Shown: piece by piece, positions 50,457-58,477 of the stretch
How positions within the stretch are numbered: position 1 is the stretch's first letter
How the letters are laid out: every line of letters starts with the position of its first letter
Source of the DNA: Ligilactobacillus aviarius
GTDB lineage: Bacteria; Bacillota; Bacilli; Lactobacillales; Lactobacillaceae
DNA: 64,000 bases
Assembly: GCF_001654615.1 (NCBI RefSeq)
Contig: NZ_LWUD01000002.1
Location: forward strand, 1 to 64,000
Direction of reading: 5' to 3'
Program-made: the position numbers and the translations under genes
Notes under the pieces: generated by a model
The model's database searches: none
Told to the model about the DNA's origin: nothing
The model's input: the letters and a program-made list of their open reading frames with translations, nothing else

Positions 50457-51875
50457 ATGGCAAAGAAGTTTTGTCCCAAGTGTGGAACTGAACGTCAAGG
50501 CAACGAAAAGTTTTGTCGGAAATGCGGCTATCAGTTTGCTGAAGCAGCATCAACGGTAAAGCAACCCGCTGCCCAACCCAAAGTTCAGCCGCAACGGCGC
50601 AGTCGGCCAGCACCGAAACCACGCAAACCAATGTCAAAGAAACAAAAGGCAGGGTTGATTGGAATCGGGGTCGTGATTGTTGCTTTAATTGCATTCTTTG
50701 TATGGGGCAATAATTACTATTCAGAAACCAATCAGATCGACCGGATCGCCCAAGATTTGTCAAGCACCAAGAAAGATGCAACAGGAATCGTAACCACGTC
50801 TGATCCGAACTTGAAGATCACTTCAAGCACGGTTAAACCGCTTCAAGAATACTTTGAAAACAACAAAGATGACTTGAATTCTTTGGTTTCAGATGTTGAA
50901 AGCGGCGCAAGTCTGCATGGAATTACCCTTGTTCAAGACGGCCACTACTGGTTATTCTTCCCCAAGTACAAATTAAATGTTCCAGCAGCCTATGCTAAGG
51001 TCGAAACGAACCATGCCGGATCAACGGTTTACGTCGATGGCAAAAATGTTGGAAAAGCAACCGGAAGCGATGGGGAATACACGAAGAATGTTGGCCCATA
51101 TTTCCCTGGAACGCACACATTCCAAGTTAAAGCCAACGTTAACGGCCGGAATCTTCAAACCAACCAGGATGCCGATGACATTTGGGGTCAAAGCAATGAC
51201 GAACAAATGACGATCACAACGGCAACTTTTAAGGTTAAGAGCATTGCGGGGGCAACGGTTCTCCTTGATGGCAAGAGTGTCGGAAAACTTGATGGCAACG
51301 GCGAATTAGAATTTAAGGATTACCCAATCACAAAGGGCCTTGAATTACAAGTTCAAGCCAACGTTAACGGCAAGACGGTCACATCCAAGAAGATGAACGT
51401 TTATGACCAGGTTGAAGATGACACGAAGACTTTGTCACCGAAATTTGCCGGGGTAATTTCTGAATCAGATGCGCAATCACTGTTATCCGCAGCATTTGAT
51501 CAAAGTACAGCAACTTCTGATCAAGGCGCTGACCTGTATCAAAACCAGGAAGGAAACAGCGACTTTAAGCAGGTTAAACAAATGTTTGACGGCTTTAACA
51601 AGAACGATAACAACGATTCATACACAACGGATGTTACCGTTAAGAGCATCATGCCAGGCGGCGATGGTAAGAGTGATGTCGTTTACGATGTTAAGTATGT
51701 CTTTGATCGCAGCGATGGCAGTCAACTTGCTCAAGTCATGGAATATTCAGGCTGTGTCCTTGAAAAGAATCCAAACTACGAAAAGAACGACGAAGGTCAA
51801 CCATATATGATTGATACGATCGGTAAGGGTAAGATGATTCAAAACAACACCGTTTCAGGTGACGATAATAATTAA
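50457..51875 (+). CDS. Zinc-ribbon TcaA-like membrane protein
   Basis: The 472-residue protein begins with a zinc ribbon (Cys6, 9, 20, 23 in FCPKCGTERQGNEKFCRKCG), a basic Pro/Arg-rich linker and one membrane helix (AGLIGIGVVIVALIAFFVWG, about residues 64-84). A large outside part follows with two similar beta modules (VETNHAGSTVYVDGKNVGK and VKSIAGATVLLDGKSVGKL) and a C-terminal NTF2-like region (SDAQSLLSAAFDQ). This matches TcaA/YvbJ-type proteins of Firmicutes; in Staphylococcus, TcaA is linked to glycopeptide response and wall teichoic-acid control. ATG follows TAGGGGG. The next zinc-ribbon gene starts 15 bp later. Confidence 0.8.
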   Translation: MAKKFCPKCGTERQGNEKFCRKCGYQFAEAASTVKQPAAQPKVQPQRRSRPAPKPRKPMSKKQKAGLIGIGVVIVALIAFFVWGNNYYSETNQIDRIAQDLSSTKKDATGIVTTSDPNLKITSSTVKPLQEYFENNKDDLNSLVSDVESGASLHGITLVQDGHYWLFFPKYKLNVPAAYAKVETNHAGSTVYVDGKNVGKATGSDGEYTKNVGPYFPGTHTFQVKANVNGRNLQTNQDADDIWGQSNDEQMTITTATFKVKSIAGATVLLDGKSVGKLDGNGELEFKDYPITKGLELQVQANVNGKTVTSKKMNVYDQVEDDTKTLSPKFAGVISESDAQSLLSAAFDQSTATSDQGADLYQNQEGNSDFKQVKQMFDGFNKNDNNDSYTTDVTVKSIMPGGDGKSDVVYDVKYVFDRSDGSQLAQVMEYSGCVLEKNPNYEKNDEGQPYMIDTIGKGKMIQNNTVSGDDNN

Positions 51876-51890
51876 TGAGGGTGAAAGAAA

Positions 51891-52829
51891 ATGAAGAAAT
51901 GTCCAAAGTGCGGCGCACAAATGTCGAGTGATACGAATTTTTGTACAGAATGCGGTGCAGACTTACGCAACGTTCCGGTAAGCAACGAATCAGCTCAAAC
52001 AACTGAAACGTTTGAACCAAACGGAACGGTTGAAAATCAAAACCAACAACAAGCAAATCAAAATACGCAACAAACTACTCAAGCACAACCAACACAACAG
52101 GCACAACAACCTGCTCAAGCACAACCAGTTCGGCGTTCGATCGATACTGAACAAGCAAAGCAAACAGCTGCCAGCTACTGGAAATGGTTGCTTGGTTCAT
52201 GGGCTCATCCAACCAACACTGAAGCTCCAACTTCAAAGTGGTTTGGGGTAGTTTCAATTGCGATTGAAATTTTCTTGTTCTGCGCATCATTCTTTACAAT
52301 GGTTCAAAAGGCAGTCGCATACCTTAATCAACAAGCAAACAACGTCTCAAATGGCCTTGCAGCCCTTTTAGGCCAGCAACAAAACAATAGTAACTTGATC
52401 CACTTCAATTCATTTGGAACATCATTTGAAATCTTTATTGTCTTGTTGCTTTTAGACGCTGCTGTTTTAGGCGCCGTTTACGGCATCAACTGCTGGGTAT
52501 TCAGAGAAAAGGAAAGCTTCTTTGATTTCATCAACCGGTTTGCGCACTACACAAATGTTATTTTGATTACAAACCTCTTGTTCTTCTTATTCAGCTTGAT
52601 GTCAGCTTACACAATGATGGCCCTTGTATTGATCTTATCGATCTTCCTTTATGTTTTAGGAATGACAATGGTAATCGTTACCCGGCAAGGAAGCCAACGC
52701 CTTGACCGCCTTTACGGGGCAGTCTTTGTTGCCATCATTATCTTAATTGCACTTGGCATTCTCTGCGCAATTTGCGGCACAGCCGTTGACATTGCATTTA
52801 AGTCATTAACTGGCGGATTAGGGAATTAG
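51891..52829 (+). CDS. Zinc-ribbon polytopic membrane protein
   Basis: The 312-residue protein starts with a zinc ribbon (Cys4, 7, 18, 21: CPKCGAQMSSDTNFCTECG) followed by a Gln-rich linker (about residues 40-80). Five or six membrane helices then begin near residue 115 (WFGVVSIAIEIFLFCASFF). The arrangement is like the DUF6574-type zinc-ribbon proteins of lactobacilli. It lies 15 bp after the TcaA-like gene and surely shares its transcript. A cell-envelope stress or wall-assembly role is inferred from context only. Confidence 0.75.
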   Translation: MKKCPKCGAQMSSDTNFCTECGADLRNVPVSNESAQTTETFEPNGTVENQNQQQANQNTQQTTQAQPTQQAQQPAQAQPVRRSIDTEQAKQTAASYWKWLLGSWAHPTNTEAPTSKWFGVVSIAIEIFLFCASFFTMVQKAVAYLNQQANNVSNGLAALLGQQQNNSNLIHFNSFGTSFEIFIVLLLLDAAVLGAVYGINCWVFREKESFFDFINRFAHYTNVILITNLLFFLFSLMSAYTMMALVLILSIFLYVLGMTMVIVTRQGSQRLDRLYGAVFVAIIILIALGILCAICGTAVDIAFKSLTGGLGN

Positions 52830-52850
52830 GATATTAATTTGGGATAAATG

Positions 52851-52883
52851 AAGGAACTTCGGCGAAGGCTGGAGTTCTTTTTT
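52851..52883 (+). terminator. Terminator of the TcaA-like operon
   Basis: GGAACTTCGGC pairs with GCTGGAGTTC (one G-T pair and one mismatch) around GAAG, then TTTTTT. Confidence 0.75.
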
Positions 52884-52902
52884 AGAACAGGAGAAATAAT
52901 TC

Positions 52903-53556
52903 ATGAAAAAAACAATTTTAAGCTTAGGAATTATCTGCCTTGGGGCATTAACTTTAGCTGGTTGCGGAAATCAGAATAAGGTTCCGCAAAAGACAGCGGC
53001 ACCCAAGACAGAACAGAAAGTAAAGAAGGATACCGCAAATGAAAGCAAGACTGAATCAGATACTCAAACAAGCGATTCAGATTCAGTTGAAAGCGGTGTT
53101 GCAACCGCCTCGTCAACGACGACTCCAAACAAGCAAGCGGAAAATGATCCGCAGGTTACACCGCAACAATTAGGAACGATGGTGGCGTTTTTACAGAATC
53201 CTGACTGGTTTAAGGAGTATTTAAAAGACGGGACGATGTATTACGGAACAAATAATCCTAAATTAGTAGTTGGCGGTGATGAGGTTGCCGGGTATGATTT
53301 TGTATCAGCAAACGGGGATCCAACAAGTTATATTTACTACAAAAAAGATGGAGATACGGTTACGATCAAAGATGTTGAGCCGCATGGGAGCCAATGTGTA
53401 GCGGATGCAGGCTATACAACAAGAACGGTATCTTATCACAATCTTTTGCAAGACTACTATCAAAGCCAAGGTCAAAAAGATGAAGTTAACAACGATGCTA
53501 GTCAGCTAAAGAGTTGGGCATCAGTAAATCAAGATGTATATCAAAGCCAAAATTAA
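52903..53556 (+). CDS. Lipoprotein, paralog of the gene at 15909
   Basis: The 217-residue protein has the lipobox TLAGC (Cys21), a charged Lys/Glu/Ser/Thr linker to about residue 80, and then the domain shared with the 15909 protein: VTPQQLGTMVAFLQNPDWFK, DGTMYYGTNN, FVSANGDPTSYIYYKKDGD and YHNLLQDYYQSQGQKDEVNN. The function is unknown. A terminator closes it on each side, so it is monocistronic, at the end of the envelope module. Confidence 0.78.
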   Translation: MKKTILSLGIICLGALTLAGCGNQNKVPQKTAAPKTEQKVKKDTANESKTESDTQTSDSDSVESGVATASSTTTPNKQAENDPQVTPQQLGTMVAFLQNPDWFKEYLKDGTMYYGTNNPKLVVGGDEVAGYDFVSANGDPTSYIYYKKDGDTVTIKDVEPHGSQCVADAGYTTRTVSYHNLLQDYYQSQGQKDEVNNDASQLKSWASVNQDVYQSQN

Positions 53557-53563
53557 TGGAATT

Positions 53564-53593
53564 AATCCTCGCTTTTTGCGGGGATTATTTTTT
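53564..53593 (+). terminator. Terminator of the lipoprotein gene
   Basis: AATCCTCGC pairs with GCGGGGATT across TTTTT, followed by ATTTTTT. Confidence 0.85.
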
Positions 53594-53708
53594 ATTCACA
53601 TAAAATCCGAACTATATTTTAAAGTTCATTCTTAATATTTTGTGTTATACTCCTTTATAGTAAATAGAAAGGGAGTAATTCTTAATAAAATCCATCAAAA
53701 AGATAATC

Positions 53709-54623
53709 ATGTCAGTTGCTGCAATTGTGTTAGTCTTATTAATTGACGGCAACGTCCATGCTTCAACCACGAATTCAAAGGAGTATACGCCAAAGAAGTT
53801 GGTAATTGCGTTTGATCCATCATCGAATGCAGAAACGATGGAATCAAAGGCACAACCATTCGGAAAGTTGCTTTCCAAGCAATTAGGGATTCCGGTCAAG
53901 GTCGTTGTTGCAACCAATGACGACACGATGATCGAAGGAATGGGTTCCGGCAAAGTCGACTGTGCGTTCTTGCCGCCTGAAGGTTATGTTTTAGCTCACC
54001 AAAAGTACGGCGTTAAGGTCATCTTACAATCGACCCGGTACGCATACAAGGAACCGGATGATCAAATGACTCACCACTTGGTTAAAGATTTCCATGCTCA
54101 GATTTTAGTGCGGAAGGGCAGCGGGATTAAGTCGTTGAAAGATTTACGCGGAAAGAAGATTGCGGTTCAATCTTCAACTTCAACGGCTGGTTGGATTTGG
54201 CCGGTAGTTGCCCTTTACAAGCACGGTATCAACATTTACAAGGATCACATTCAAACTGTTCAAGTTAAGGGCCACGACCAAGGAGTTATGGCCGTTTACA
54301 ATGGTAGTGCCGATGCCTGCTTTGTCTTCCAAGGTGCCCGGAACATTGTGAAGAAGGATGCTCCGGATGTTATGCAAAAGGTTGTTCCGCTTTACACGAC
54401 GCCGGCAATTCCAGACGATACGGTTTCAGTTCGCGGCAATATGAGTCCTGCATTCCAAAAGAAATTGATCAATGCTTTCCAAACGGTTGCTAAATCAAAG
54501 CAAGGTCACAAGATCATTCAGGAAGTTTACCAACAACAAGGTTATGTGAAGGCAAATAACAGCGACTTTAACAAGGTTCGCGAATATGCGAAGATTATGC
54601 AAAAGATTAATCAAAGTAAATAG
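53709..54623 (+). CDS. Orphan PhnD-like periplasmic-binding-type protein, start codon unclear
   Basis: From ATG 53709 the protein has 304 residues and the type-II binding fold of the PhnD/SsuA/transferrin-like family: KLVIAFDPSSNAETMESKAQ, PVKVVVATNDDTMIEGMGSG, DCAFLPPEGYVL, KSLKDLRGKKIAVQSSTSTAG and ADACFVFQGARNIV. Members deliver phosphonates, phosphite or other small ligands to an ABC transporter. No permease or ATPase gene is near. The binding site AAAGGGAG (53668-53675) is 34 bp before the ATG. The frame is open back to a stop at 53676 and reads LIKSIKKII before the Met, which would complete a normal signal peptide, but TTA and ATA stand where a start would be expected. No lipobox Cys follows the signal, so the protein would be released after cleavage at VHAST. 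Confidence 0.75.
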   Translation: MSVAAIVLVLLIDGNVHASTTNSKEYTPKKLVIAFDPSSNAETMESKAQPFGKLLSKQLGIPVKVVVATNDDTMIEGMGSGKVDCAFLPPEGYVLAHQKYGVKVILQSTRYAYKEPDDQMTHHLVKDFHAQILVRKGSGIKSLKDLRGKKIAVQSSTSTAGWIWPVVALYKHGINIYKDHIQTVQVKGHDQGVMAVYNGSADACFVFQGARNIVKKDAPDVMQKVVPLYTTPAIPDDTVSVRGNMSPAFQKKLINAFQTVAKSKQGHKIIQEVYQQQGYVKANNSDFNKVREYAKIMQKINQSK

Positions 54624-54636
54624 TTTTAATTCGAAG

Positions 54637-54665
54637 AAGACTGCGTTATGGCGCAGTCTTTTTGT
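54637..54665 (+). terminator. Terminator of the PhnD-like gene
   Basis: AAGACTGCG pairs with CGCAGTCTT around a 6-nt loop, then TTTTTG. Confidence 0.85.
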
Positions 54666-54671
54666 TATCAG

Positions 54672-54700
54672 TTGAATTGGAGTTTAAAGGAGTTTAAAAT
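54672..54700 (+). promoter_or_regulatory. Candidate promoter of the AAA+ ATPase gene
   Basis: TTGAAT (54672-54677) and TAAAAT (54695-54700) are 17 bp apart. The first 29-bp repeat begins inside the spacer and covers the -10 box, so a protein binding the repeats would block the promoter. Confidence 0.55.
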
Positions 54701-54767
54701 TAATTTGTAAGTTTAAAAGAGTTTAAAAGTAAAATCGAAGTTTAAAAGAGTTTAAAAATGAAAGGAG
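54681..54767 (+). repeat. Three 29-bp iteron-like direct repeats
   Basis: AGTTTAAA occurs six times, at 54681, 54691, 54710, 54720, 54739 and 54749. The copies form pairs 10 bp apart (one helical turn) repeated every 29 bp exactly. The three units run from the promoter into the RBS (AAAGGAG, 54761-54767) of the AAA+ ATPase gene. The non-box parts of the units differ. This is the layout of iterons or of cooperative operators. Confidence 0.8.
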
Positions 54768-54771
54768 AATT

Positions 54772-55824
54772 ATGCGTAATCCATTTAACCCAACATTTGG
54801 GGATGTTCCTCAACTTTTTATTGATGATGGTGAAAGTGAGAAGTTAGTTGAATTGATTCAGGATAGCGATTTTGCACGCTCATTCTTTGTAACTGGCGTG
54901 CGTGGGGCTGGCAAAACTTCATTTATGAGCAAGGTAATGAAGAAATTTGCAGAAGACAAAAACTGTTATGCAATTAATTTGATCAATAAAGAAGATATGG
55001 TCGATACCTTATGTTCAAAGCTTGCCAATGCTGTTCACCGAATTCATGGGGCGATTGATTCAGTGTCGGCTGGAGTTTCAGTAAAAACATCACTAACTGA
55101 GATGAGTAATGAGGAGCGGTTAGAAAGCTTACTGAAGAAAGTTAAAAAACAAGGAAAGTATGTTGTAATTGCAGTCGATGAAGTTATCAATACGCCCACT
55201 ATTCGAAGCTTTGCTCAATATTTCAGTTTGCTTAAACAGCAGGACTATCCGATTTTTGTAATTATGACGGGGTTGCCAGATTTGATTCTTAACATTCAAA
55301 ACGACGATAAGCTGACTTTTTTATTACGCTCTGAAAAGATTTATTTGGGAGAATTAAGTTCAGCTCAAATTCTTGAAGAGTACCGCAGGGCTTTTCATGG
55401 CGAGATGCCGGTCATGAGCAAGATGACCCAAGCTGTTGAGGGATACTCATATGCTTTTCAGTTACTTGGATATTTGCTTTTTGAAAGATGTCAGGGGCAA
55501 GTCCCAGCAATTGATGATTTAAATGCCGTAATGGATGATTTTAAAAATCGCCTGTTTGAAAATGCATATCAAAAGATTTTCCTTGGCCTTTCTGATATGG
55601 ACTGTGAGTTTTTGCTTGCAATGCAAAAAAATGCTGAATTTGGGGAAATTGTAAATCAAATGCAGAAAAGTAAAGTTTACGTTGCACAGTACCGGAAACG
55701 GTTGATCGATCGGTGTTTGATTTCGCCGCAGATTCGGGGAAGATTAAAGTTTAATCTGCCATTCTTCGATGAATATTTGGAAACAGTTCAGAATCCAGAT
55801 TCAATTTTTTATTTAGGAATATAG
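54772..55824 (+). CDS. ORC/Cdc6-like AAA+ ATPase with C-terminal winged-helix-type region
   Basis: The 350-residue protein starts MRNPFNPTFGDVPQLFIDDG, an opening shared with bacterial ATP-binding proteins of the ORC-like group as I remember them. It has Walker A TGVRGAGKTS (about residues 41-50), Walker B YVVIAVDEV (about 131-138) and a sensor-like IFVIMTGLPDLILN. The lid region (LGELSSAQILEEYRRAFHGE) is followed by a helical section and a C-terminal domain with GEIVNQMQKSKVYVAQYRKRLIDR, which looks like a winged helix. Archaeal Orc1/Cdc6 proteins have the same order and bind DNA repeats; bacterial relatives have no settled role. ATG follows AAAGGAG and three 29-bp repeats. No integrase or plasmid gene is adjacent. 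Confidence 0.75.
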   Translation: MRNPFNPTFGDVPQLFIDDGESEKLVELIQDSDFARSFFVTGVRGAGKTSFMSKVMKKFAEDKNCYAINLINKEDMVDTLCSKLANAVHRIHGAIDSVSAGVSVKTSLTEMSNEERLESLLKKVKKQGKYVVIAVDEVINTPTIRSFAQYFSLLKQQDYPIFVIMTGLPDLILNIQNDDKLTFLLRSEKIYLGELSSAQILEEYRRAFHGEMPVMSKMTQAVEGYSYAFQLLGYLLFERCQGQVPAIDDLNAVMDDFKNRLFENAYQKIFLGLSDMDCEFLLAMQKNAEFGEIVNQMQKSKVYVAQYRKRLIDRCLISPQIRGRLKFNLPFFDEYLETVQNPDSIFYLGI

Positions 55825-55825
55825 T

Positions 55826-55861
55826 AAAAAAGGTGCCACACGAATATGCGACACCGTTTTT
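55826..55861. terminator. Terminator between the ATPase and treC
   Basis: AAAAAGGTGCCACAC and GCGACACCGTTTTT pair imperfectly around GAATAT, between the converging genes. Confidence 0.7.
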
Positions 55862-55869
55862 GAATCTAA

Positions 55870-57537
55870 TTATTTAATTTTAAAGGCAATTGCTTGGTAT
55901 GGTTGTAACTGGATTGCATCTTTCAATTGCATCTTCCGTGGTTCGCCGTAGTTATCGATCAAGACCTCAACTTCTTTATTTTGCAGGTCAGCTGGAATGT
56001 CGGCCCATGGTTCGTAGCCGTAGAAGTTGTTCAGAACCAATAACTGCTCATCACTGTCGTCAAGGTAACGCCGGTAAGCGAAGACTTGCGGATGGTCTTC
56101 CAGTTCAGCCTTGAAATGACCGTCGGAAATCAAATCTTCCGTCTTCCGGAGTTTGATCAGCTGTTGATAATAATTAAAGATTTCACCATGATCAAGTTCG
56201 GCTTGAACGTTGATTCGATCCTGATCAGTCGGCTTCAACCATGGCTTTCCGGTGCTAAAGCCGGCATTTTGGCTGTCGTCCCAATGCATTGGAACCCGTG
56301 AATTATCACGCGCCTTGGTCTTCACGATTTCAAAGGCATCGTGAGCACTCATCCCGCTATCCATCATTTCCTGATAAGCGTTCAGCGCTTCGACGTCAAC
56401 GTAGTTGTGGATCGAGTAGTAATGCGGATCGATCATTCCAAGTTCTTCACCCATGTAAATATATGGCGTTCCGCGCAACAGGTGGATGGACGTTGCGAGC
56501 ATTTCAGCCGATTTTTCACGGTAGTTGATCGGATCGCCGAACCGGTTCAGGGCCCATGGCTGATCGTGGTTATTCCAGAAAAGGGCCTGCCAGCCGTTAC
56601 CGCGGTCGATTCCAGCTTGCCACTCGTTTAAAATGTGTTTGAGCTTCATAAAGTCAAACGGAACTTTGCTCCATTTTTCGCCGTTTTCATAGTCGACTTT
56701 CAAGTGATGGAAGGCAAAGACCATTGAAAGTTCATGGTCATCCGGTTTCGTGTATTCAATTGATTTTGTGATCGTTGTGGATGACATTTCGCCAACGGTT
56801 ACGGCATCTGGATCCTGGCCAAAACTTTCACGGTTGAGTTGTTTGATGTAGTCCTTAACGACTGGGGTATCAGTGTAGAGGGCTTTTTCGTGGTCGATGT
56901 TGCCATCGGAATCGACTAAAACTTCATCTTTTCCAGTAACGTTCAATACATCAAAACGGAAGCCTTTAACCCCTTTTGCCCGCCAGAAATTGACGATGTC
57001 AACGGCCTCTTGGCGAACATCTGGATTATGCCAGTCAAGATCGGCTTGAGATGGATCAAACAGGTGAAGATAGTACAGATCAGTGTCACCGAATTTTGCC
57101 CAGGCAGGACCGCCGAATTTTGATTCCCAGTTTGTCGGAAGATCGCCATTCGGCTTAGCCGGACGGATGTAGAAGTACCTCATGTACTTTTCATCGCCGG
57201 CCAGGGCTTTTTGGAACCATTCATGGTCAGTCGAACAGTGATTGAAAACCATGTCCAGCATCACGTCGACGTTGATTTCCTTTAACTTCGCAACCAGTTC
57301 TTCGAAGTCCGCCATCGTTCCAAAGCTTGGATCGATTTCACGGTAGTTAGCGATGTCATAGCCGTTATCGTGTTGCGGTGAAACGAAGAACGGGTTGAAC
57401 CAGATCATATCAATGTTGAGTTTAGCAATGTAGGGGATTTTTTCGATAATTCCTCTTAAATCTCCAATCCCATCGCCGTTACTATCATAAAAAGATTTCG
57501 GATAAATTTGATAAATAACTTTTTTTCCTAAATTCAT
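55870..57537 (-). CDS. treC: Trehalose-6-phosphate hydrolase (GH13)
   Basis: The 555-residue cytoplasmic enzyme splits trehalose 6-phosphate into glucose and glucose 6-phosphate. GH13 regions are KVIYQIYPKSFYDSNGDGIG, DMVFNHCSTDHEWF, the nucleophile in GFRFDVLNV (Asp about residue 196), the acid in VTVGEMSS (Glu about 249) and WNNHDQPWALNRFG (Asp about 324). Related oligo-1,6-glucosidases share these regions; the assignment to trehalose rests on treR 14 bp upstream and the divergent trehalose-type PTS gene. It should be induced by trehalose and repressed by glucose. Confidence 0.92.
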   Translation of the reverse strand: MNLGKKVIYQIYPKSFYDSNGDGIGDLRGIIEKIPYIAKLNIDMIWFNPFFVSPQHDNGYDIANYREIDPSFGTMADFEELVAKLKEINVDVMLDMVFNHCSTDHEWFQKALAGDEKYMRYFYIRPAKPNGDLPTNWESKFGGPAWAKFGDTDLYYLHLFDPSQADLDWHNPDVRQEAVDIVNFWRAKGVKGFRFDVLNVTGKDEVLVDSDGNIDHEKALYTDTPVVKDYIKQLNRESFGQDPDAVTVGEMSSTTITKSIEYTKPDDHELSMVFAFHHLKVDYENGEKWSKVPFDFMKLKHILNEWQAGIDRGNGWQALFWNNHDQPWALNRFGDPINYREKSAEMLATSIHLLRGTPYIYMGEELGMIDPHYYSIHNYVDVEALNAYQEMMDSGMSAHDAFEIVKTKARDNSRVPMHWDDSQNAGFSTGKPWLKPTDQDRINVQAELDHGEIFNYYQQLIKLRKTEDLISDGHFKAELEDHPQVFAYRRYLDDSDEQLLVLNNFYGYEPWADIPADLQNKEVEVLIDNYGEPRKMQLKDAIQLQPYQAIAFKIK

Positions 57538-57551
57538 GGGACAAGTCCTTT

Positions 57552-58274
57552 CTATTTTAATTTGATTTTCTGTCGCCGGGCAAAGTCGCTGAATTTAAAT
57601 TTGTCAGGCCGGTGGTAAGATTCGGTCAACTGAAAAAGGGTCGTGTCATTTAAAAATGATAAGCTGCGGACAACGACGACAAGTTGATCGCCGGTCAGTT
57701 TCAGTTGCGCAGCAACTTCGTCATCGGCCTTTTCAACGGTAATTTCCTTTGAAGCGTAGGAAATATCCAGTCCCAATTCACCTTCAATATAATCATATAA
57801 CGAATTTTCAGCAACCTTTTGCGGAATTTCGTCAATCGGCGGGGTCAGCAAAAAGTCACGGTCAATTACAACCGGTTCATGGTCGATCGTTCTGAGCCGT
57901 TCGATATAGATGGTAGGTTGATTGGCATCAACGCCCCGGTTCACAAAGTATTGCGGAATTGAATTGCGGCGTTCGTTTTTAAGAACCGTCGTGACCGCAT
58001 GCATTCCCAGTTTTTGATTAAGTTCTTGGAAACTGGTAATTCCGGATACCGGGAAAGTGAATTTTTGATAATCAAGGACGATCGATCCTTTCCCTTTGAT
58101 CTTTTGGATCAGCCCCAGATCATTTAACTGGGAAAGGGCACTGCGGATCGTCTCACGCGAAGTTCCGTACAGGTCGGTAAGCTGATGCTCGCTTGGCAGA
58201 TAGTCTCCCGGACAATACAATCCATGATGGATTTTTTCAGCAAGATCCTGGGCAATCATGTCTTGTTTGCTCAT
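57552..58274 (-). CDS. treR: Trehalose operon repressor, GntR family
   Basis: I start at ATG 58274 (240 residues, MSKQDMIAQDLAEKI), 5 nt after AAGAAGGGA; the open frame from 58292 adds six residues without a binding site. A winged helix (LPSEHQLTDLYGTSRETIRS, GKGSI wing) precedes a UTRA domain (GVDANQPTIYIERLRTIDHE, LYDYIEGELGLDISYASKEI) that in TreR proteins senses trehalose 6-phosphate. It is cotranscribed with treC and should bind the operator in the treP promoter. Confidence 0.9.
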   Translation of the reverse strand: MSKQDMIAQDLAEKIHHGLYCPGDYLPSEHQLTDLYGTSRETIRSALSQLNDLGLIQKIKGKGSIVLDYQKFTFPVSGITSFQELNQKLGMHAVTTVLKNERRNSIPQYFVNRGVDANQPTIYIERLRTIDHEPVVIDRDFLLTPPIDEIPQKVAENSLYDYIEGELGLDISYASKEITVEKADDEVAAQLKLTGDQLVVVVRSLSFLNDTTLFQLTESYHRPDKFKFSDFARRQKIKLK

Positions 58275-58375
58275 GAACGTCCCTTCTTTCATTGATTTAA
58301 GTTCAAGTTCTATTTAACCATAGAATGTATGGTCAGGCAAATTAGGAAAAGATAATAACGTTGTTAAAATAATTT

Positions 58376-58389
58376 TGAAAGCGATTAAA
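58376..58389. promoter_or_regulatory. Catabolite-responsive element (cre) upstream of treP
   Basis: TGAAAGCGATTAAA matches the CcpA cre consensus closely and ends 7 bp before the -35 box of treP, in the shared treR/treP control region. Confidence 0.65.
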
Positions 58390-58396
58390 AAAGATG

Positions 58397-58424
58397 TTGA
58401 CAACTTGTCTATACAGGATATAAA
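58397..58424 (+). promoter_or_regulatory. treP promoter with TreR-type operator
   Basis: TTGACA (58397-58402) and TATAAA (58419-58424) are separated by 16 bp. The spacer is filled by the near-palindrome CTTGTCTATACAGG (58404-58417), similar to TreR boxes. Repressor binding there would block RNA polymerase. Confidence 0.75.
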
Positions 58425-58443
58425 ATAATGACAGAAATTAAAA

Positions 58444-58456
58444 GAAAGTGCTTTCA
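58444..58456. promoter_or_regulatory. Second cre-like site in the treP leader
   Basis: GAAAGTGCTTTCA is a near-perfect inverted repeat like the cre core TGAAAGCGCTTTCA, lying between the promoter and the RBS. CcpA bound here could act as a roadblock. Confidence 0.6.
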
Positions 58457-58477
58457 AAAAATTGAGGAGGAGCCGCA

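Noticed and set aside
54681..54767. CRISPR-like array of 29-bp repeats
   Set aside because: The 29-bp units are contiguous, without spacers of distinct sequence, there are only three, and no cas gene is near.
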